This document shows, piece by piece, positions 9,566 to 20,285 of a DNA stretch of 64,000 bases. Location of the stretch: contig NZ_MOBK01000005.1 of the NCBI RefSeq assembly GCF_003732265.1, forward strand, positions 124,001 to 188,000, in the 5' to 3' direction. Numbering within the stretch: the first letter of the stretch is position 1; each line of letters starts with the position of its first letter. Origin of the DNA: Pseudomonas brassicacearum (lineage in GTDB: Bacteria > Pseudomonadota > Gammaproteobacteria > Pseudomonadales > Pseudomonadaceae). Position numbers and translations under genes: made by a program. Under the pieces are notes generated by a model. The model had not been told where the DNA came from. It did not search any database and worked only from the letters and a program-made list of their open reading frames with translations.

Positions 9566-10212
9566 TGTCTGGCACGCTGGGCTTTCGTGAGCTCGGCCAG
9601 ATGGCTTACGAGCCGGTCTGGCATGCCATGCAACGCTTCACCAACGAACGCGGCACCGAGGCCGCCGACGAGATCTGGCTGGTCGAGCACCCGCCGGTGT
9701 TCACCCAGGGGCAGGCCGGCAAGGCCGAGCATTTGTTGCTGCCGGGAGATATTCCGGTGGTGCAGGTCGACCGAGGCGGGCAGGTGACTTATCACGGGCC
9801 CGGCCAACTGGTGGCTTATCTGCTGCTGGACGTACGCAAACTTGGGTTTGGTGTGCGTGACCTGGTCACCCGCATGGAACTGTGCCTGATCGAACTGCTG
9901 GCGAGTTACGGCGTTACTGCCGCCGCCAAGCCGGACGCACCGGGTGTCTACGTCAACGGGGCGAAAATCGCGTCCCTGGGTCTGCGGATCCGCCACGGTT
10001 GTTCCTTTCATGGCCTGGCCCTGAACGTGGACATGAACCTGGAACCGTTTCGACGGATTAATCCCTGCGGCTACGCCGGGCTGGCGATGACCCAGCTGAG
10101 CGATCACGCAGGACCGATTGAATTTGCCGAGGTAAGTGCCCGGCTGCGCGCGCAGCTCGTCAAACACCTCGACTATGCTGAGCAGACGACCCTAACGGGC
10201 GGAATCGACTGA
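9565..10212 (+). CDS. lipB: Octanoyl-ACP:protein N-octanoyltransferase LipB
   Basis: Moves octanoate from acyl carrier protein to the lipoyl domains of 2-oxoacid dehydrogenases and GcvH, the step before LipA. The ATG at 9565 gives 215 residues (a GTG one codon upstream is possible). The [16 protein letters not shown] motif is the acyl-binding signature. The catalytic Cys is in INPCGYAGL and the partner Lys is in [12 protein letters not shown]. It is separated from lipA by one base. Confidence 0.97.
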   Translation: MSGTLGFRELGQMAYEPVWHAMQRFTNERGTEAADEIWLVEHPPVFTQGQAGKAEHLLLPGDIPVVQVDRGGQVTYHGPGQLVAYLLLDVRKLGFGVRDLVTRMELCLIELLASYGVTAAAKPDAPGVYVNGAKIASLGLRIRHGCSFHGLALNVDMNLEPFRRINPCGYAGLAMTQLSDHAGPIEFAEVSARLRAQLVKHLDYAEQTTLTGGID

Positions 10213-10213
10213 T

Positions 10214-11239
10214 ATGACTACTGATGCAGTGCAAACCATGATCCCGACGCTCGATGTCACTGAGCGTCCGGCCCCGCGTGCCAAGGTTGAAGCCGGCGTC
10301 AAGCTGCGCGGCGCCGAGAAGGTTGCACGTATCCCGGTGAAGATCATTCCGACCACCGAACTGCCGAAGAAACCCGACTGGATTCGCGTGCGCATCCCGG
10401 TGTCCCCGGAAGTCGACCGCATCAAGGCCCTGCTGCGCAAACACAAGCTGCACAGCGTGTGCGAAGAAGCGTCCTGCCCGAACCTGGGCGAGTGCTTCTC
10501 CGGCGGTACCGCGACGTTCATGATCATGGGCGACATCTGCACCCGTCGCTGCCCGTTCTGCGACGTCGGCCACGGCCGTCCGAAACCACTGGATGTCAAC
10601 GAGCCGCAAAGCCTGGCCATCGCCATCGCCGACCTGAAACTCAAGTACGTGGTGATCACCTCGGTTGACCGCGATGACCTGCGTGACGGCGGTGCCCAGC
10701 ACTTTGCCGACTGCATCCGCGAGATCCGCAAGCTGTCGCCAAACGTACAGCTCGAAACCCTGGTCCCGGATTACCGTGGCCGTATGGACGTAGCACTGGA
10801 AATCACCGCCGCCGAGCCGCCAGATGTGTTCAACCACAATCTGGAAACCGTGCCGCGCCTGTACAAGGCTGCGCGTCCGGGTTCGGATTACCAGTGGTCG
10901 CTGACCCTGTTGCAACGCTTCAAGCAGATGATGCCGCACATTCCAACCAAGTCCGGCCTGATGCTGGGCCTGGGCGAAACCGACGAAGAAGTCATCGAAG
11001 TCATGAAGCGCATGCGCGAACACGACATCGACATGCTGACCCTCGGTCAGTACCTGCAACCGTCCCGCAGCCACTTGCCAGTGCAGCGTTTCGTGCACCC
11101 GGACACCTTCGCTTGGTTCGCTGAGGAAGGTTACAAGATGGGCTTCAAGAACGTCGCGTCGGGCCCGCTGGTACGCTCCTCGTACCACGCCGACGAGCAA
11201 GCGAAGCTGGTTAAAGCCGAGCTGATATCGTCCTTGTAA
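10214..11239 (+). CDS. lipA: Lipoyl synthase LipA
   Basis: Radical-SAM enzyme that inserts two sulfurs into protein-bound octanoate to form lipoate. 341 residues. Two cluster motifs are visible: the auxiliary [4Fe-4S] CxxxxCxxxxxC set in [12 protein letters not shown], and the radical-SAM CxxxCxxC in [11 protein letters not shown]. The family C-terminal RSSYHA segment supplies the serine ligand to the auxiliary cluster. The roughly 45-residue N-terminal extension is usual in Pseudomonas. Followed immediately by a strong terminator. Confidence 0.98.
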   Translation: MTTDAVQTMIPTLDVTERPAPRAKVEAGVKLRGAEKVARIPVKIIPTTELPKKPDWIRVRIPVSPEVDRIKALLRKHKLHSVCEEASCPNLGECFSGGTATFMIMGDICTRRCPFCDVGHGRPKPLDVNEPQSLAIAIADLKLKYVVITSVDRDDLRDGGAQHFADCIREIRKLSPNVQLETLVPDYRGRMDVALEITAAEPPDVFNHNLETVPRLYKAARPGSDYQWSLTLLQRFKQMMPHIPTKSGLMLGLGETDEEVIEVMKRMREHDIDMLTLGQYLQPSRSHLPVQRFVHPDTFAWFAEEGYKMGFKNVASGPLVRSSYHADEQAKLVKAELISSL

Positions 11240-11259
11240 TCTGGCTATGACATAAAAGG

Positions 11260-11297
11260 CGCCCGCATGGCTTTTCAGGCTCTGCGGGCGTTTTTTT
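11260..11297 (+). terminator. Rho-independent terminator after lipA
   Basis: CGCCCGCA (11260-11267) pairs with TGCGGGCG (11283-11290), an 8-bp perfect stem, followed by seven Ts (11291-11297). It starts 20 bases after the lipA stop and ends the block that begins upstream of the window with proA. Confidence 0.9.
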
Positions 11298-11414
11298 GCC
11301 TGGCCTACGCCAGCCAGTGTTTTTTCCTGCAACTTGCGGGCGACTGAGCCTCTTCTGTTTGTCCCCGTTCCTGACTACTGTGTGTTGAAGATTTTCGCGC
11401 AGGGAGATTCATGG

Positions 11415-12365
11415 ATGACCGTTCGACCGACCCACACGCTGTATCCGCATAAACCTGTTCCGGCCTTGCCGTTGGAAGGGTTGATCGGCGTGATTGCACC
11501 CGCCGGCCCCGCCGGCCTGGACACCGACAAGGCTATCGCCTGGATGCGCGCTCGCGGCTATGCGCTGCGGGTGTTTCCCGGAGTGTATGAGCAGGACGGT
11601 TATCTGGCCGGCAGTGACGAGGTGCGGCTCAATGATCTGCATGCGGCGTTCGCGGATCCCGAGGTGGATGCCATCATTTGCCTGCGCGGTGGTTATGGCA
11701 CACCGCGGTTGCTCGACCGTATCGATTTCGAACTGCTGCAAAACAACGCCAAGCCGTTCATCGGCTACAGCGACATCACGGCGCTGCACCTGGCGATCAG
11801 TCGTTATGCCGGTTTCGTGACGTTCCATGGTCCGCTGCTCAATGCCGATTTGCTGGGCGACAAGCAGAAGCCTACCGAGTCATCGTTTTTCAACATGCTC
11901 AGGGGCCAGGTGAAGGCCGGTAGCGTCATTTCCCACCCGGTGGCCTTGCCGTTGACCACGATCGAGCCAGGCATCGCTCACGGGCGTTTGCTGGGCGGCA
12001 ACCTGTCCATGATTGCCGCGACCATGGGCACGCCCTACGAATTGGAAGCCGAGGGCGTGATCCTGTTGATCGAGGACGTCAACGAGCCGCTGTATCGCAT
12101 TGACCGGCTCCTGACCCATCTGCGGCTTGCTGGCGCGCTGGGCAAGCTGCGTGGGGTTCTGGTGGGGGATGTGGCGGGGGTTGATGCGGGCGCGCTGGAA
12201 CGGTTGCTCAAGCAGACCTTCGAGCCGTTGCGGATTCCGGTGCTGGCCGGGTGGCGCAGCGGGCATTGTGATCCGAACCTGACATTGCCGATGGGGGCTT
12301 TGGTTCGATTGGATGCGGGGAAGAAGGAGTTGCTGTTGGAGCAGGATGTGGTGGTCAGGCGCTAG
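11415..12365 (+). CDS. LD-carboxypeptidase (peptidase family S66, LdcA-like)
   Basis: Family S66 serine peptidases remove the terminal D-Ala from tetrapeptides during murein recycling in the cytosol. The ATG at 11415 gives 316 residues, the normal length. The nucleophile is Ser119 in the IGYSDITALH motif; the Glu and His of the Ser-Glu-His triad fall in the LLIEDVNEPLYRIDR and WRSGHCDPN segments. LRGGYGTPRLL is a further family mark. It stands alone between the lipA terminator and a REPIN. A microcin-immunity (MccF-like) role is the alternative in the family, but the recycling role is far more common. Confidence 0.9.
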   Translation: MTVRPTHTLYPHKPVPALPLEGLIGVIAPAGPAGLDTDKAIAWMRARGYALRVFPGVYEQDGYLAGSDEVRLNDLHAAFADPEVDAIICLRGGYGTPRLLDRIDFELLQNNAKPFIGYSDITALHLAISRYAGFVTFHGPLLNADLLGDKQKPTESSFFNMLRGQVKAGSVISHPVALPLTTIEPGIAHGRLLGGNLSMIAATMGTPYELEAEGVILLIEDVNEPLYRIDRLLTHLRLAGALGKLRGVLVGDVAGVDAGALERLLKQTFEPLRIPVLAGWRSGHCDPNLTLPMGALVRLDAGKKELLLEQDVVVRR

Positions 12366-12388
12366 GATTTCGTCGCCTGGTAGTCAGT

Positions 12389-12466
12389 CTTCGCGAGAAG
12401 GCTCGCTCCCACATTGGTTCTGCGAACGACACAAAACCTGTGGGAGCGAGCTTGCTCGCGAAGGCG
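12389..12466. repeat. REPIN (two inverted REP arms), TGTGGGAGC type
   Basis: An arm reading TTCGCGAGAAGGCTCGCTCCCACA (in two parts: 12389-12412) faces a TGTGGGAGCGAGCTTGCTCG arm starting at 12439, about 26 bases apart. These paired REP hairpins are non-autonomous elements moved by RAYT transposases. It lies between two convergent genes and could also end transcription. Confidence 0.85.
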
Positions 12467-12485
12467 ACATCAGCCATACGGCTAA

Positions 12486-13808
12486 CTAGCGGTTACGCAA
12501 ACTTTCCAGCAACTTGTGCGTCGGATACCCATCCGCCGGCCAGCCAAACGACTGCTGTGCGCTGCGGATCGCTTTGCGGGTGTTGGCGCCGATAATCCCA
12601 TCCGGGGTGCCCGCGTCGTAGTTCTGGGCACTCAACAGGCTTTGCAGTTCCATGCGCTCGGTGCGGCTCAACGGCAAATCATCTTTCGGCCAGGTGCCGC
12701 TGATCAGCCCCCCACCATTGAAGCGTTCGGACAACAGACTCACCGCCAACGCATAGGACGACGAGTTGTTGTACTTAAGGATCGCGCGGAAGTTGTCGAG
12801 CACCAGGAATGCCGGACCACGATAGCCGGCCGGCAGCAGCAGGGCTGCGGAGAGGTGTTCCGAGCCTGGAGGAACCCGAGCGCCAGCGGGCATCGAAACG
12901 CCCAGTTGCAGCCATTCGGCGACGCTTTTGCGAATCGTGCCATCGGCCAGAACGTAGTTGAAACTGCCCGGCAATTGCACTTCAAAGCCCCACGGCTGGC
13001 CTTTCTGCCAGCCGGAGCTTTGCAGGTAGTGCGCGGTCGAGGCCAAGGCGTCGGCGGAACTGTTCCAGATGTCACGGCGACCGTCACCATCGAAGTCGAC
13101 AGCGTGGGTATTGTAAGTCGTCGGGATGAATTGGGTCTGGCCCATGGCGCCGGCCCAAGAGCCGAGCATTTTCTCGGGGGTGATGTCGCCCTGCTGCAGG
13201 ATTTGCAGGGCGGCGATCAGTTGATCGTGGGCAAAGCCCGGGCGCCGGCCTTCGTACGCCAGGGTCGCCAGCGAGTTGATGACCGACTTGCTGCCCTGGA
13301 ACTGACCGAAGTTACTCTCCATGCCCCACACCGACACGAGCGTCTGGCGGTCGACGCCATAACGCTGTTCGATGCTTTGCAGGATGGCCGCGTTTTCGCT
13401 GAGCAGCGCTTGGCCTTTACGTACTCGCAGGGGAGAAAGGGCGCCGTCGAGGTATTCCCATACCGGACGGGAAAATTCCGGTTGGCTGCGGTCGGCCCGG
13501 ATCACGCTCGGGTCGAAGCTGACATCGGCAAAGGCGCGGTCGAACAGATCGGCGCGGATACCGGCCGCCAGCGCGTCTTTGCGGAAACCCGCTTGCCATT
13601 CGGCGAACGTCTGGGTGGGCTGGATGTCGAGATTTTCTCCGGTCGGCACCACGGGCGGAATGACCGCAGGGGCTGTCGCGACGGGAAGGGTTTGCAGCGG
13701 CTGGGCGTCGGCGGCGGTCGGTTTTTCCGCGCAGGCGACAAGCAAAATGAGGCTGGAGGCAGCGATCAGTTGGCGAACGGGCCAACGACGGGAAAGACTA
13801 AGGGGCAT
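12486..13808 (-). CDS. Lytic murein transglycosylase, MltB family, lipoprotein with C-terminal peptidoglycan-binding domain
   Basis: Second MltB-family transglycosylase of the window, resembling the protein called SltB3 in P. aeruginosa. The start at 13808 gives 440 residues. The N-terminus is a lipoprotein signal with lipobox LLVAC, so it is probably membrane-anchored, unlike the mltB product at 5840. The catalytic Glu is in VWGMESNFGQFQGSKS. WAGAMGQTQFIPTTYNTHAVDFDGDGRRDIW is the family signature. The last 60 residues (LQSLLSAQNYDAGTPDGIIGANTRKAI...) form a PG_binding_1 domain. Transcribed alone, convergent to the LD-carboxypeptidase gene. Confidence 0.93.
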   Translation of the reverse strand: MPLSLSRRWPVRQLIAASSLILLVACAEKPTAADAQPLQTLPVATAPAVIPPVVPTGENLDIQPTQTFAEWQAGFRKDALAAGIRADLFDRAFADVSFDPSVIRADRSQPEFSRPVWEYLDGALSPLRVRKGQALLSENAAILQSIEQRYGVDRQTLVSVWGMESNFGQFQGSKSVINSLATLAYEGRRPGFAHDQLIAALQILQQGDITPEKMLGSWAGAMGQTQFIPTTYNTHAVDFDGDGRRDIWNSSADALASTAHYLQSSGWQKGQPWGFEVQLPGSFNYVLADGTIRKSVAEWLQLGVSMPAGARVPPGSEHLSAALLLPAGYRGPAFLVLDNFRAILKYNNSSSYALAVSLLSERFNGGGLISGTWPKDDLPLSRTERMELQSLLSAQNYDAGTPDGIIGANTRKAIRSAQQSFGWPADGYPTHKLLESLRNR

Positions 13809-13869
13809 GCACAGGTCCAGAAGATACGAATCAGGTACAGACCTTAACATGTAGAAGGGGTGTTCTGCT

Positions 13870-14034
13870 TTACGCAGCCAGAAAGTAAGAAGCCTCCCAG
13901 CTATTAGACTGGAAGGCTTCGCGGCGGTAGCTGCCCTTGCCCTTGCCGGCTCGTTCCTGACGGCTGCGGAACAGTGGCTGGGCGATGATGGACTTGGCCT
14001 TGTTCGGGCCATGCTTCGATGGCTTTTTGCTCAT
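13870..14034 (-). CDS. arfA: Alternative ribosome-rescue factor ArfA
   Basis: Backup to tmRNA: it binds the empty mRNA channel of ribosomes stalled at a truncated message and recruits RF2 to release the peptide. The start at 14034 gives 54 residues. The family core PLFRSRQERAGKGKGSYRRE is clear, with the basic KGKGSYRR part that lies in the mRNA tunnel. The N-terminus (MSKKPSKHGPNKAKS) is basic and was chosen over an upstream in-frame start that adds a non-conserved stretch. The coding sequence for EAFQSNSWEAS forms a strong hairpin (13889-13920), so the protein is probably made from a cut message lacking a stop codon, as known for E. coli arfA. Confidence 0.9.
   Translation of the reverse strand: MSKKPSKHGPNKAKSIIAQPLFRSRQERAGKGKGSYRREAFQSNSWEASYFLAA
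13889..13920 (-). promoter_or_regulatory. Hairpin inside the 3' end of the arfA message
   Basis: On the arfA strand GAAGCCTTCCAG pairs with CTGGGAGGCTTC (12 pairs, one G-U) around an 8-base loop. It lies within the reading frame, 16 bases before the stop codon. In E. coli the matching hairpin is cut by RNase III or stops transcription, giving a non-stop mRNA whose product is degraded by the tmRNA system unless that system fails. Confidence 0.75.
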
Positions 14035-14070
14035 GATGATTCTCGCGAGTGAGTGAGTTTTGCGGGGCAA

Positions 14071-14099
14071 ATCATCGGCCGAAGTTAGCCTTCTGTCTA
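14071..14099 (-). promoter_or_regulatory. Possible arfA promoter
   Basis: On the minus strand TAGACA (14099-14094) and GATGAT (14076-14071) are 17 bases apart, upstream of the arfA start at 14034. The -35 is one base off consensus; the -10 is two bases off. No other promoter is evident in this gap. Confidence 0.3.
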
Positions 14100-14149
14100 G
14101 TCCCCACATTGTGTAGGACCTTTCGCTGTTATCCCGGCTGAACGCTATC

Positions 14150-14284
14150 TTGTGGCGAGGGAGCTTGCTCCCGCTCGGGTGCGCAGCAGCCGCAGATCCG
14201 TTGTATACGGTCTACCTGAGTAAGTTGGTGACTGGTTTTGGGGGCGCTTCGCGACCCAGCGGGAGCAAGCTCCCTCGCCACAAA
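14150..14284. repeat. REPIN, TGTGGCGAGGGAGC type
   Basis: Arms TTGTGGCGAGGGAGCTTGCT (from 14150) and its mirror ending at 14284, with smaller inner hairpins (GCGCAGCAGCCGC side and GCGCTTCGCGACC side). Separates arfA from the 3' end of holA. Confidence 0.85.
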
Positions 14285-14293
14285 GACTGCGGG

Positions 14294-15331
14294 TTATTCA
14301 GCGGGTAGGGTCAGGCGTTGGCCAGCCATCAACAGTGACAATCGGCTGAGGCTCATCCATGGCGAACCCGCTGCTTGCCCTTTGATCTGCGCGTCAATGC
14401 GCTGTGCTTCCAGCAACAACTGCGCCCAGCGTTGCGCCGAGTAACGTTGCAGGGCTTTGCTCATAAGGGGTTTGCGCTTGTCCCAGACGGGCGGTCGGGC
14501 CGAGCTGAAGGCTTTGTCCAGTGGCACACCCTGGCTGTATTGCAGCGACAGGTTGGCCAATAGACGCAGCTCCCGGGCCAGCGCCCAGAGAATGACCGGA
14601 GGTTCGACACCCTCGCCGCGCAGCCCTTCGAGCATGCGCAGCGCGTGGGCCGCTTCGCCATTAAGGATGGCGTCGGTCAGGCCGAATACATCGAAACGTG
14701 CACTGTCGGCCACGGCGGCCTGAACGGTTTCGACGGTGATCTGCCCACCTTCGGCCATCAATTTGAGCTTTTCGATTTCCTGCGCGGCGGCGAGCAGGTT
14801 GCCTTCGACCCGGGCTGCAATCAGTTCGACCGCGTCCTGGCTGGCCGACAACCCGGCCTGAGACAGACGCTGGCGGATCCAGCTTGGCAACTGGTTGGCA
14901 TCCACCGGCCAGATTTGCACGAACTGAGTGTGCTGACCTTCGACCAGCGCCTTGCCCCACTTGGTCTTCTGCGCACTGCCATCAAGCTTGGGCAGGCTGA
15001 TCAACAATATCGTGTCTTCGGCCGGGCGCGAGCAGTATTCGATGAAGGCCGCAGCACCCTTGTCACCGGGTTTGCCGGAGGGCAGGCGCAGTTCCAGCAA
15101 GCGCTTTTCGGCGAACAACGACATGCTCGCACCCGCCTGCAACAAAGTGCCCCAGTCGAAACTGGCATCGGCGGCGAAGACCTGTCGTTCATCGAAGCCT
15201 TGTTGACGGGCAGCGGCACGAATGGCATCGGCCGCTTCCTGACACAGCAACGGGTCATCGCCGCTGATGATGTAGACCGGCGCGAGTGCACCTTGCAGGT
15301 GTTTACCGAGTTGGGCGGGGGCAAGTTTCAT
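14294..15331 (-). CDS. holA: DNA polymerase III subunit delta
   Basis: Delta subunit of the clamp loader; it opens the beta sliding clamp during replication. 345 residues, the usual length. The N-terminus MKLAPAQLGKHLQGALAPVYIISGDDPLLCQEAADAIR contains the beta-contacting region (QLGKHL) and the start of the AAA+-like fold; SLPKLDGSAQKTKWGKALVEG is typical of HolA. As in E. coli it follows lptE and leuS in the same orientation. Confidence 0.95.
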   Translation of the reverse strand: MKLAPAQLGKHLQGALAPVYIISGDDPLLCQEAADAIRAAARQQGFDERQVFAADASFDWGTLLQAGASMSLFAEKRLLELRLPSGKPGDKGAAAFIEYCSRPAEDTILLISLPKLDGSAQKTKWGKALVEGQHTQFVQIWPVDANQLPSWIRQRLSQAGLSASQDAVELIAARVEGNLLAAAQEIEKLKLMAEGGQITVETVQAAVADSARFDVFGLTDAILNGEAAHALRMLEGLRGEGVEPPVILWALARELRLLANLSLQYSQGVPLDKAFSSARPPVWDKRKPLMSKALQRYSAQRWAQLLLEAQRIDAQIKGQAAGSPWMSLSRLSLLMAGQRLTLPAE

Positions 15332-15343
15332 AAGAGAGGGCCA

Positions 15344-15365
15344 TCGGGGCGCCGGAGCGCCCCGA
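15344..15365 (-). repeat. Perfect 9-bp hairpin between lptE and holA
   Basis: TCGGGGCGC (15344-15352) and GCGCCCCGA (15357-15365) with a four-base loop, in the 39-bp gap between the two genes. No T-tract follows on the minus strand, so full termination is unlikely; it may set the relative amounts of the two mRNAs segments. Confidence 0.5.
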
Positions 15366-15370
15366 AAGTC

Positions 15371-15976
15371 TTACTGTTGCGGGATCTGGACAGGCGACTG
15401 GCGCGGAGTATTCGCTTCTGCCTTTTGTGCGGCTTCCAGTGCCTGGGCTTCAGCCTTGGCCTTGGCTTCGGCGGTCTGCTGCAGCTGGTCCAGTTGAGCC
15501 GGGGTAATCTGCTGCAGACGCAGCATCATGCGCTGAATCAGCTCGCGACGGGTATCTGCACGGGCAGTGCCGGCTTCCTGGTCGGAACCCACCAGGTTGT
15601 TGCCGTCGTGAATGAAGATTTTCTGCACTTCGAGCTTGTCGCTCAACAGCGGCAGGTCATGTGCGCCACGAATGTCGTAGTTCAGAACGGTGGTGATCTG
15701 GTACTCGCCAGTATGGCCGCCGCCTGCGTAGCTGATGATGCGCTGGCTTTCCTGCTCATCAGTCAGCACCAGTTTGTAAGGTGCGCCGGTGTAGACCTTG
15801 ACGCCACTGCCTTCCAGCACCTGACGCATTTGCTTCACGGTGTCGCCGTAGGCGTTACGGGCGCTCAGGTCGAGTTCCTTGATCGCCAGTTCAGTGGTGC
15901 CGGTGCCGCGCAGCTGGAAACCGCAGGCGCTCAACAGGACCGCAAGGCCCATCACCAGCAGATTGCGTTTGATCAT
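15371..15976 (-). CDS. lptE: LPS-assembly lipoprotein LptE
   Basis: Outer-membrane lipoprotein that plugs the LptD barrel and helps deliver lipopolysaccharide to the cell surface. 201 residues; lipobox LLSAC with the Cys at about residue 18, followed by GFQLRGTG, the family start. The last 60 residues are rich in Gln/Ala/Glu (QLQQTAEAKAKAEAQALEAAQKAE), an extended helical tail seen in Pseudomonas LptE. Lies between leuS and holA as usual. Confidence 0.95.
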   Translation of the reverse strand: MIKRNLLVMGLAVLLSACGFQLRGTGTTELAIKELDLSARNAYGDTVKQMRQVLEGSGVKVYTGAPYKLVLTDEQESQRIISYAGGGHTGEYQITTVLNYDIRGAHDLPLLSDKLEVQKIFIHDGNNLVGSDQEAGTARADTRRELIQRMMLRLQQITPAQLDQLQQTAEAKAKAEAQALEAAQKAEANTPRQSPVQIPQQ

Positions 15977-16001
15977 TTTGTTGCTCCCCTTGAAACCATG
16001 T

Positions 16002-16056
16002 GGGCCGATCTTGCGGCCCGAAAGGTTTTACTCGGCGCCAGGCATGGCCCGGCGCC
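16002..16056 (-). repeat. Two hairpins between leuS and lptE
   Basis: GGCGCC (16034-16039) pairs with GGCGCC (16051-16056), and GGGCCG (16002-16007) pairs with CGGCCC (16014-16019), in the 88-bp gap after the leuS stop. No T-run follows on the minus strand, so they may tune rather than stop transcription into lptE. Confidence 0.4.
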
Positions 16057-16064
16057 TGATCCAA

Positions 16065-18731
<2,667 letters not shown>

Positions 18732-18950
18732 TCACGCCAAATCGGCGTTTCGGTGCCCAGACGAGCTGGAAGTGGAGTTACAGGAAGCGCCGTAGCATAC
18801 ATGACCGCACTCTACCGAGGGAAACCCTGATTACGCTCGCGCGTCCCCCAAAAAGGGCTGCGAGGGCCGTTGGTCGCAGTGTTCAGCCGGTTTGTTCATG
18901 GAAGCTAAGCTCTAAATGGGGAGCGAGTCTTATCTTCAATGAGGTGAGGG

Positions 18951-19271
18951 ATGGTTGAGTCACAGCAAAAAGCCACAAAACCGGAGCTGTACGAAAGACT
19001 GATCGATCGTCTGGGAATGGCCCTGGACGCTGCAAAAACCGCTGGCCGGCTGCGCGATGAGCGTCCCCTGGAGCTGGAGCTGCGCGGCCTTAGTCCCGCA
19101 GAGTTTGAATTGGTCAAAGCCTATCTGGATCGCAGTGAACGTGAAACACAGGGATGCTTGTCAGCAGCAGTGAAGCAACTCGACGCACCACGTTCGGCCA
19201 AAATCATCTGGCTCAAGGACAAAGTACCTGGCAGGGACGCGGCAAAGGTCCGGTCTCTGCAATTCAAGTAA
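18951..19271 (+). CDS. Hypothetical 106-residue cytosolic protein
   Basis: I do not recognise this family. The gene starts with ATG 18951 directly behind a very good ribosome binding site (GAGGTGAGGG). The product is charged, predicted largely helical (YERLIDRLGMALDAAKTAGRL, SPAEFELVKAYLDRSERET), with a single Cys and no signal peptide or membrane segment. The C-terminus is basic (IIWLKDKVPGRDAAKVRSLQFK). Codon use is like its neighbours. It is divergent from leuS and 117 bases ahead of the YdcF-like gene. The 279-bp gap before it shows no other convincing gene. Confidence 0.75.
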   Translation: MVESQQKATKPELYERLIDRLGMALDAAKTAGRLRDERPLELELRGLSPAEFELVKAYLDRSERETQGCLSAAVKQLDAPRSAKIIWLKDKVPGRDAAKVRSLQFK

Positions 19272-19388
19272 GGGCGCTTGAGGTCATGGCCCGGCTTCTT
19301 TTTTAACTCTTGTGAAGCGTAGTCCTTCCATATCTGTTGTCGCATTGCGTCAACCCACTTAGGCTTCGGGCATCTCTGGAGATGCTCG

Positions 19389-20150
19389 ATGCCTTTTCGA
19401 TATTTTGTGAAACAACTCCTGTTACCCCCCGGTCTTCTTTTGTTGCTGCTGGTTCTTGCGTGGTGGTTGCGCCGCTCAAGACCAAGGCTTGCGAGTGTGT
19501 GCTTTGTCTTGGGATTCGGTGGCTTCTGGTTGATGAGTTTGCCCGTGGTGGTGCAGTGGAGCGCCAAGGCGCTTGAACGCGAACCACCGCTGGCACGCGA
19601 CGAATGGGCGACGCTGGCCCAGCGTGCAGACGCGATTGTGCTGTTGGGTTCCGGGCGCGAGCGCGGGGACGTGGCGTGGGGCGCCGACCAGCCGACGGGC
19701 GTGGGGCTGGAGCGCGAGCGTTATGCGGCGCGTCTGGCCAAGGCTTCGGGCTTGCCGGTTCTGACCAGCGGTGGCCTGCATTACGGCACGCCACCCACCG
19801 AAGCGAAGATGATGGCGGACTCGCTGCTCGATGATTTCGGCGTGGCGGTACGCTGGCAGGAAGGGCGTAGCCGCACGACGTGGGAAAACGCGCAGTTCAG
19901 TGCCGAAGTGTTATTGCCTCAGGGCATCAAGCGGGTAGTGGTCGTGACGCAGGCGTGGCACATGCCGCGGTCTGTCTGGAGTTTCCAGAAGGCCGGGTTT
20001 GAAGTGGTGCCTGCGCCCGTGGGCTTTTTAGGCGTGGACAATGCCCGGCCGCTGGGCGGCTGGATGCCGGAATTCAAGTCGATCTGGCAGTCCGGGCAAT
20101 TGATGAACGAGGCGGTGGGGCAGATCGGGTATTCGATGTTTTACCGATAA
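19389..20150 (+). CDS. YdcF/ElyC-family (DUF218) membrane protein
   Basis: 253 residues with two N-terminal membrane helices (about residues 8-25 and 33-52) and a DUF218 domain (ADAIVLLGSGRERGD ... SRTTWENAQFS ... VVVVTQAWHMPRS). The E. coli relative ElyC affects peptidoglycan and undecaprenyl-phosphate-linked metabolism; SanA and YdcF are related. The domain faces either side of the inner membrane depending on subfamily, and the exact reaction is unknown. Convergent with lnt across a REPIN. Confidence 0.88.
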   Translation: MPFRYFVKQLLLPPGLLLLLLVLAWWLRRSRPRLASVCFVLGFGGFWLMSLPVVVQWSAKALEREPPLARDEWATLAQRADAIVLLGSGRERGDVAWGADQPTGVGLERERYAARLAKASGLPVLTSGGLHYGTPPTEAKMMADSLLDDFGVAVRWQEGRSRTTWENAQFSAEVLLPQGIKRVVVVTQAWHMPRSVWSFQKAGFEVVPAPVGFLGVDNARPLGGWMPEFKSIWQSGQLMNEAVGQIGYSMFYR

Positions 20151-20168
20151 ATCTGTCGAGCGATAACC

Positions 20169-20272
20169 TGTGGCGAGGGAGCTTGCTCCCGCTGGGTCGC
20201 GAAGCGGCCCCCTGATTCTTAAAAGATTGGGACTGCTGCGCAGTCCAGCGGGAGCAAGCTCCCTCGCCACAA
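20169..20272. repeat. REPIN, TGTGGCGAGGGAGC type, between convergent genes
   Basis: TGTGGCGAGGGAGCTTGCTC from 20169 mirrored by an arm ending at 20272. Inner small stems GTCGCGAAGCGGC and GCTGCGCAGTCC. It fills the gap between the YdcF-like gene and lnt and may serve as a two-way terminator. Confidence 0.85.
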
Positions 20273-20285
20273 AAGCTCAGCAGTT

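Noticed and set aside
12516..13847. 443-codon frame on the + strand opposite the second transglycosylase
   Set aside because: Shadow of the minus-strand gene, which has complete family motifs.
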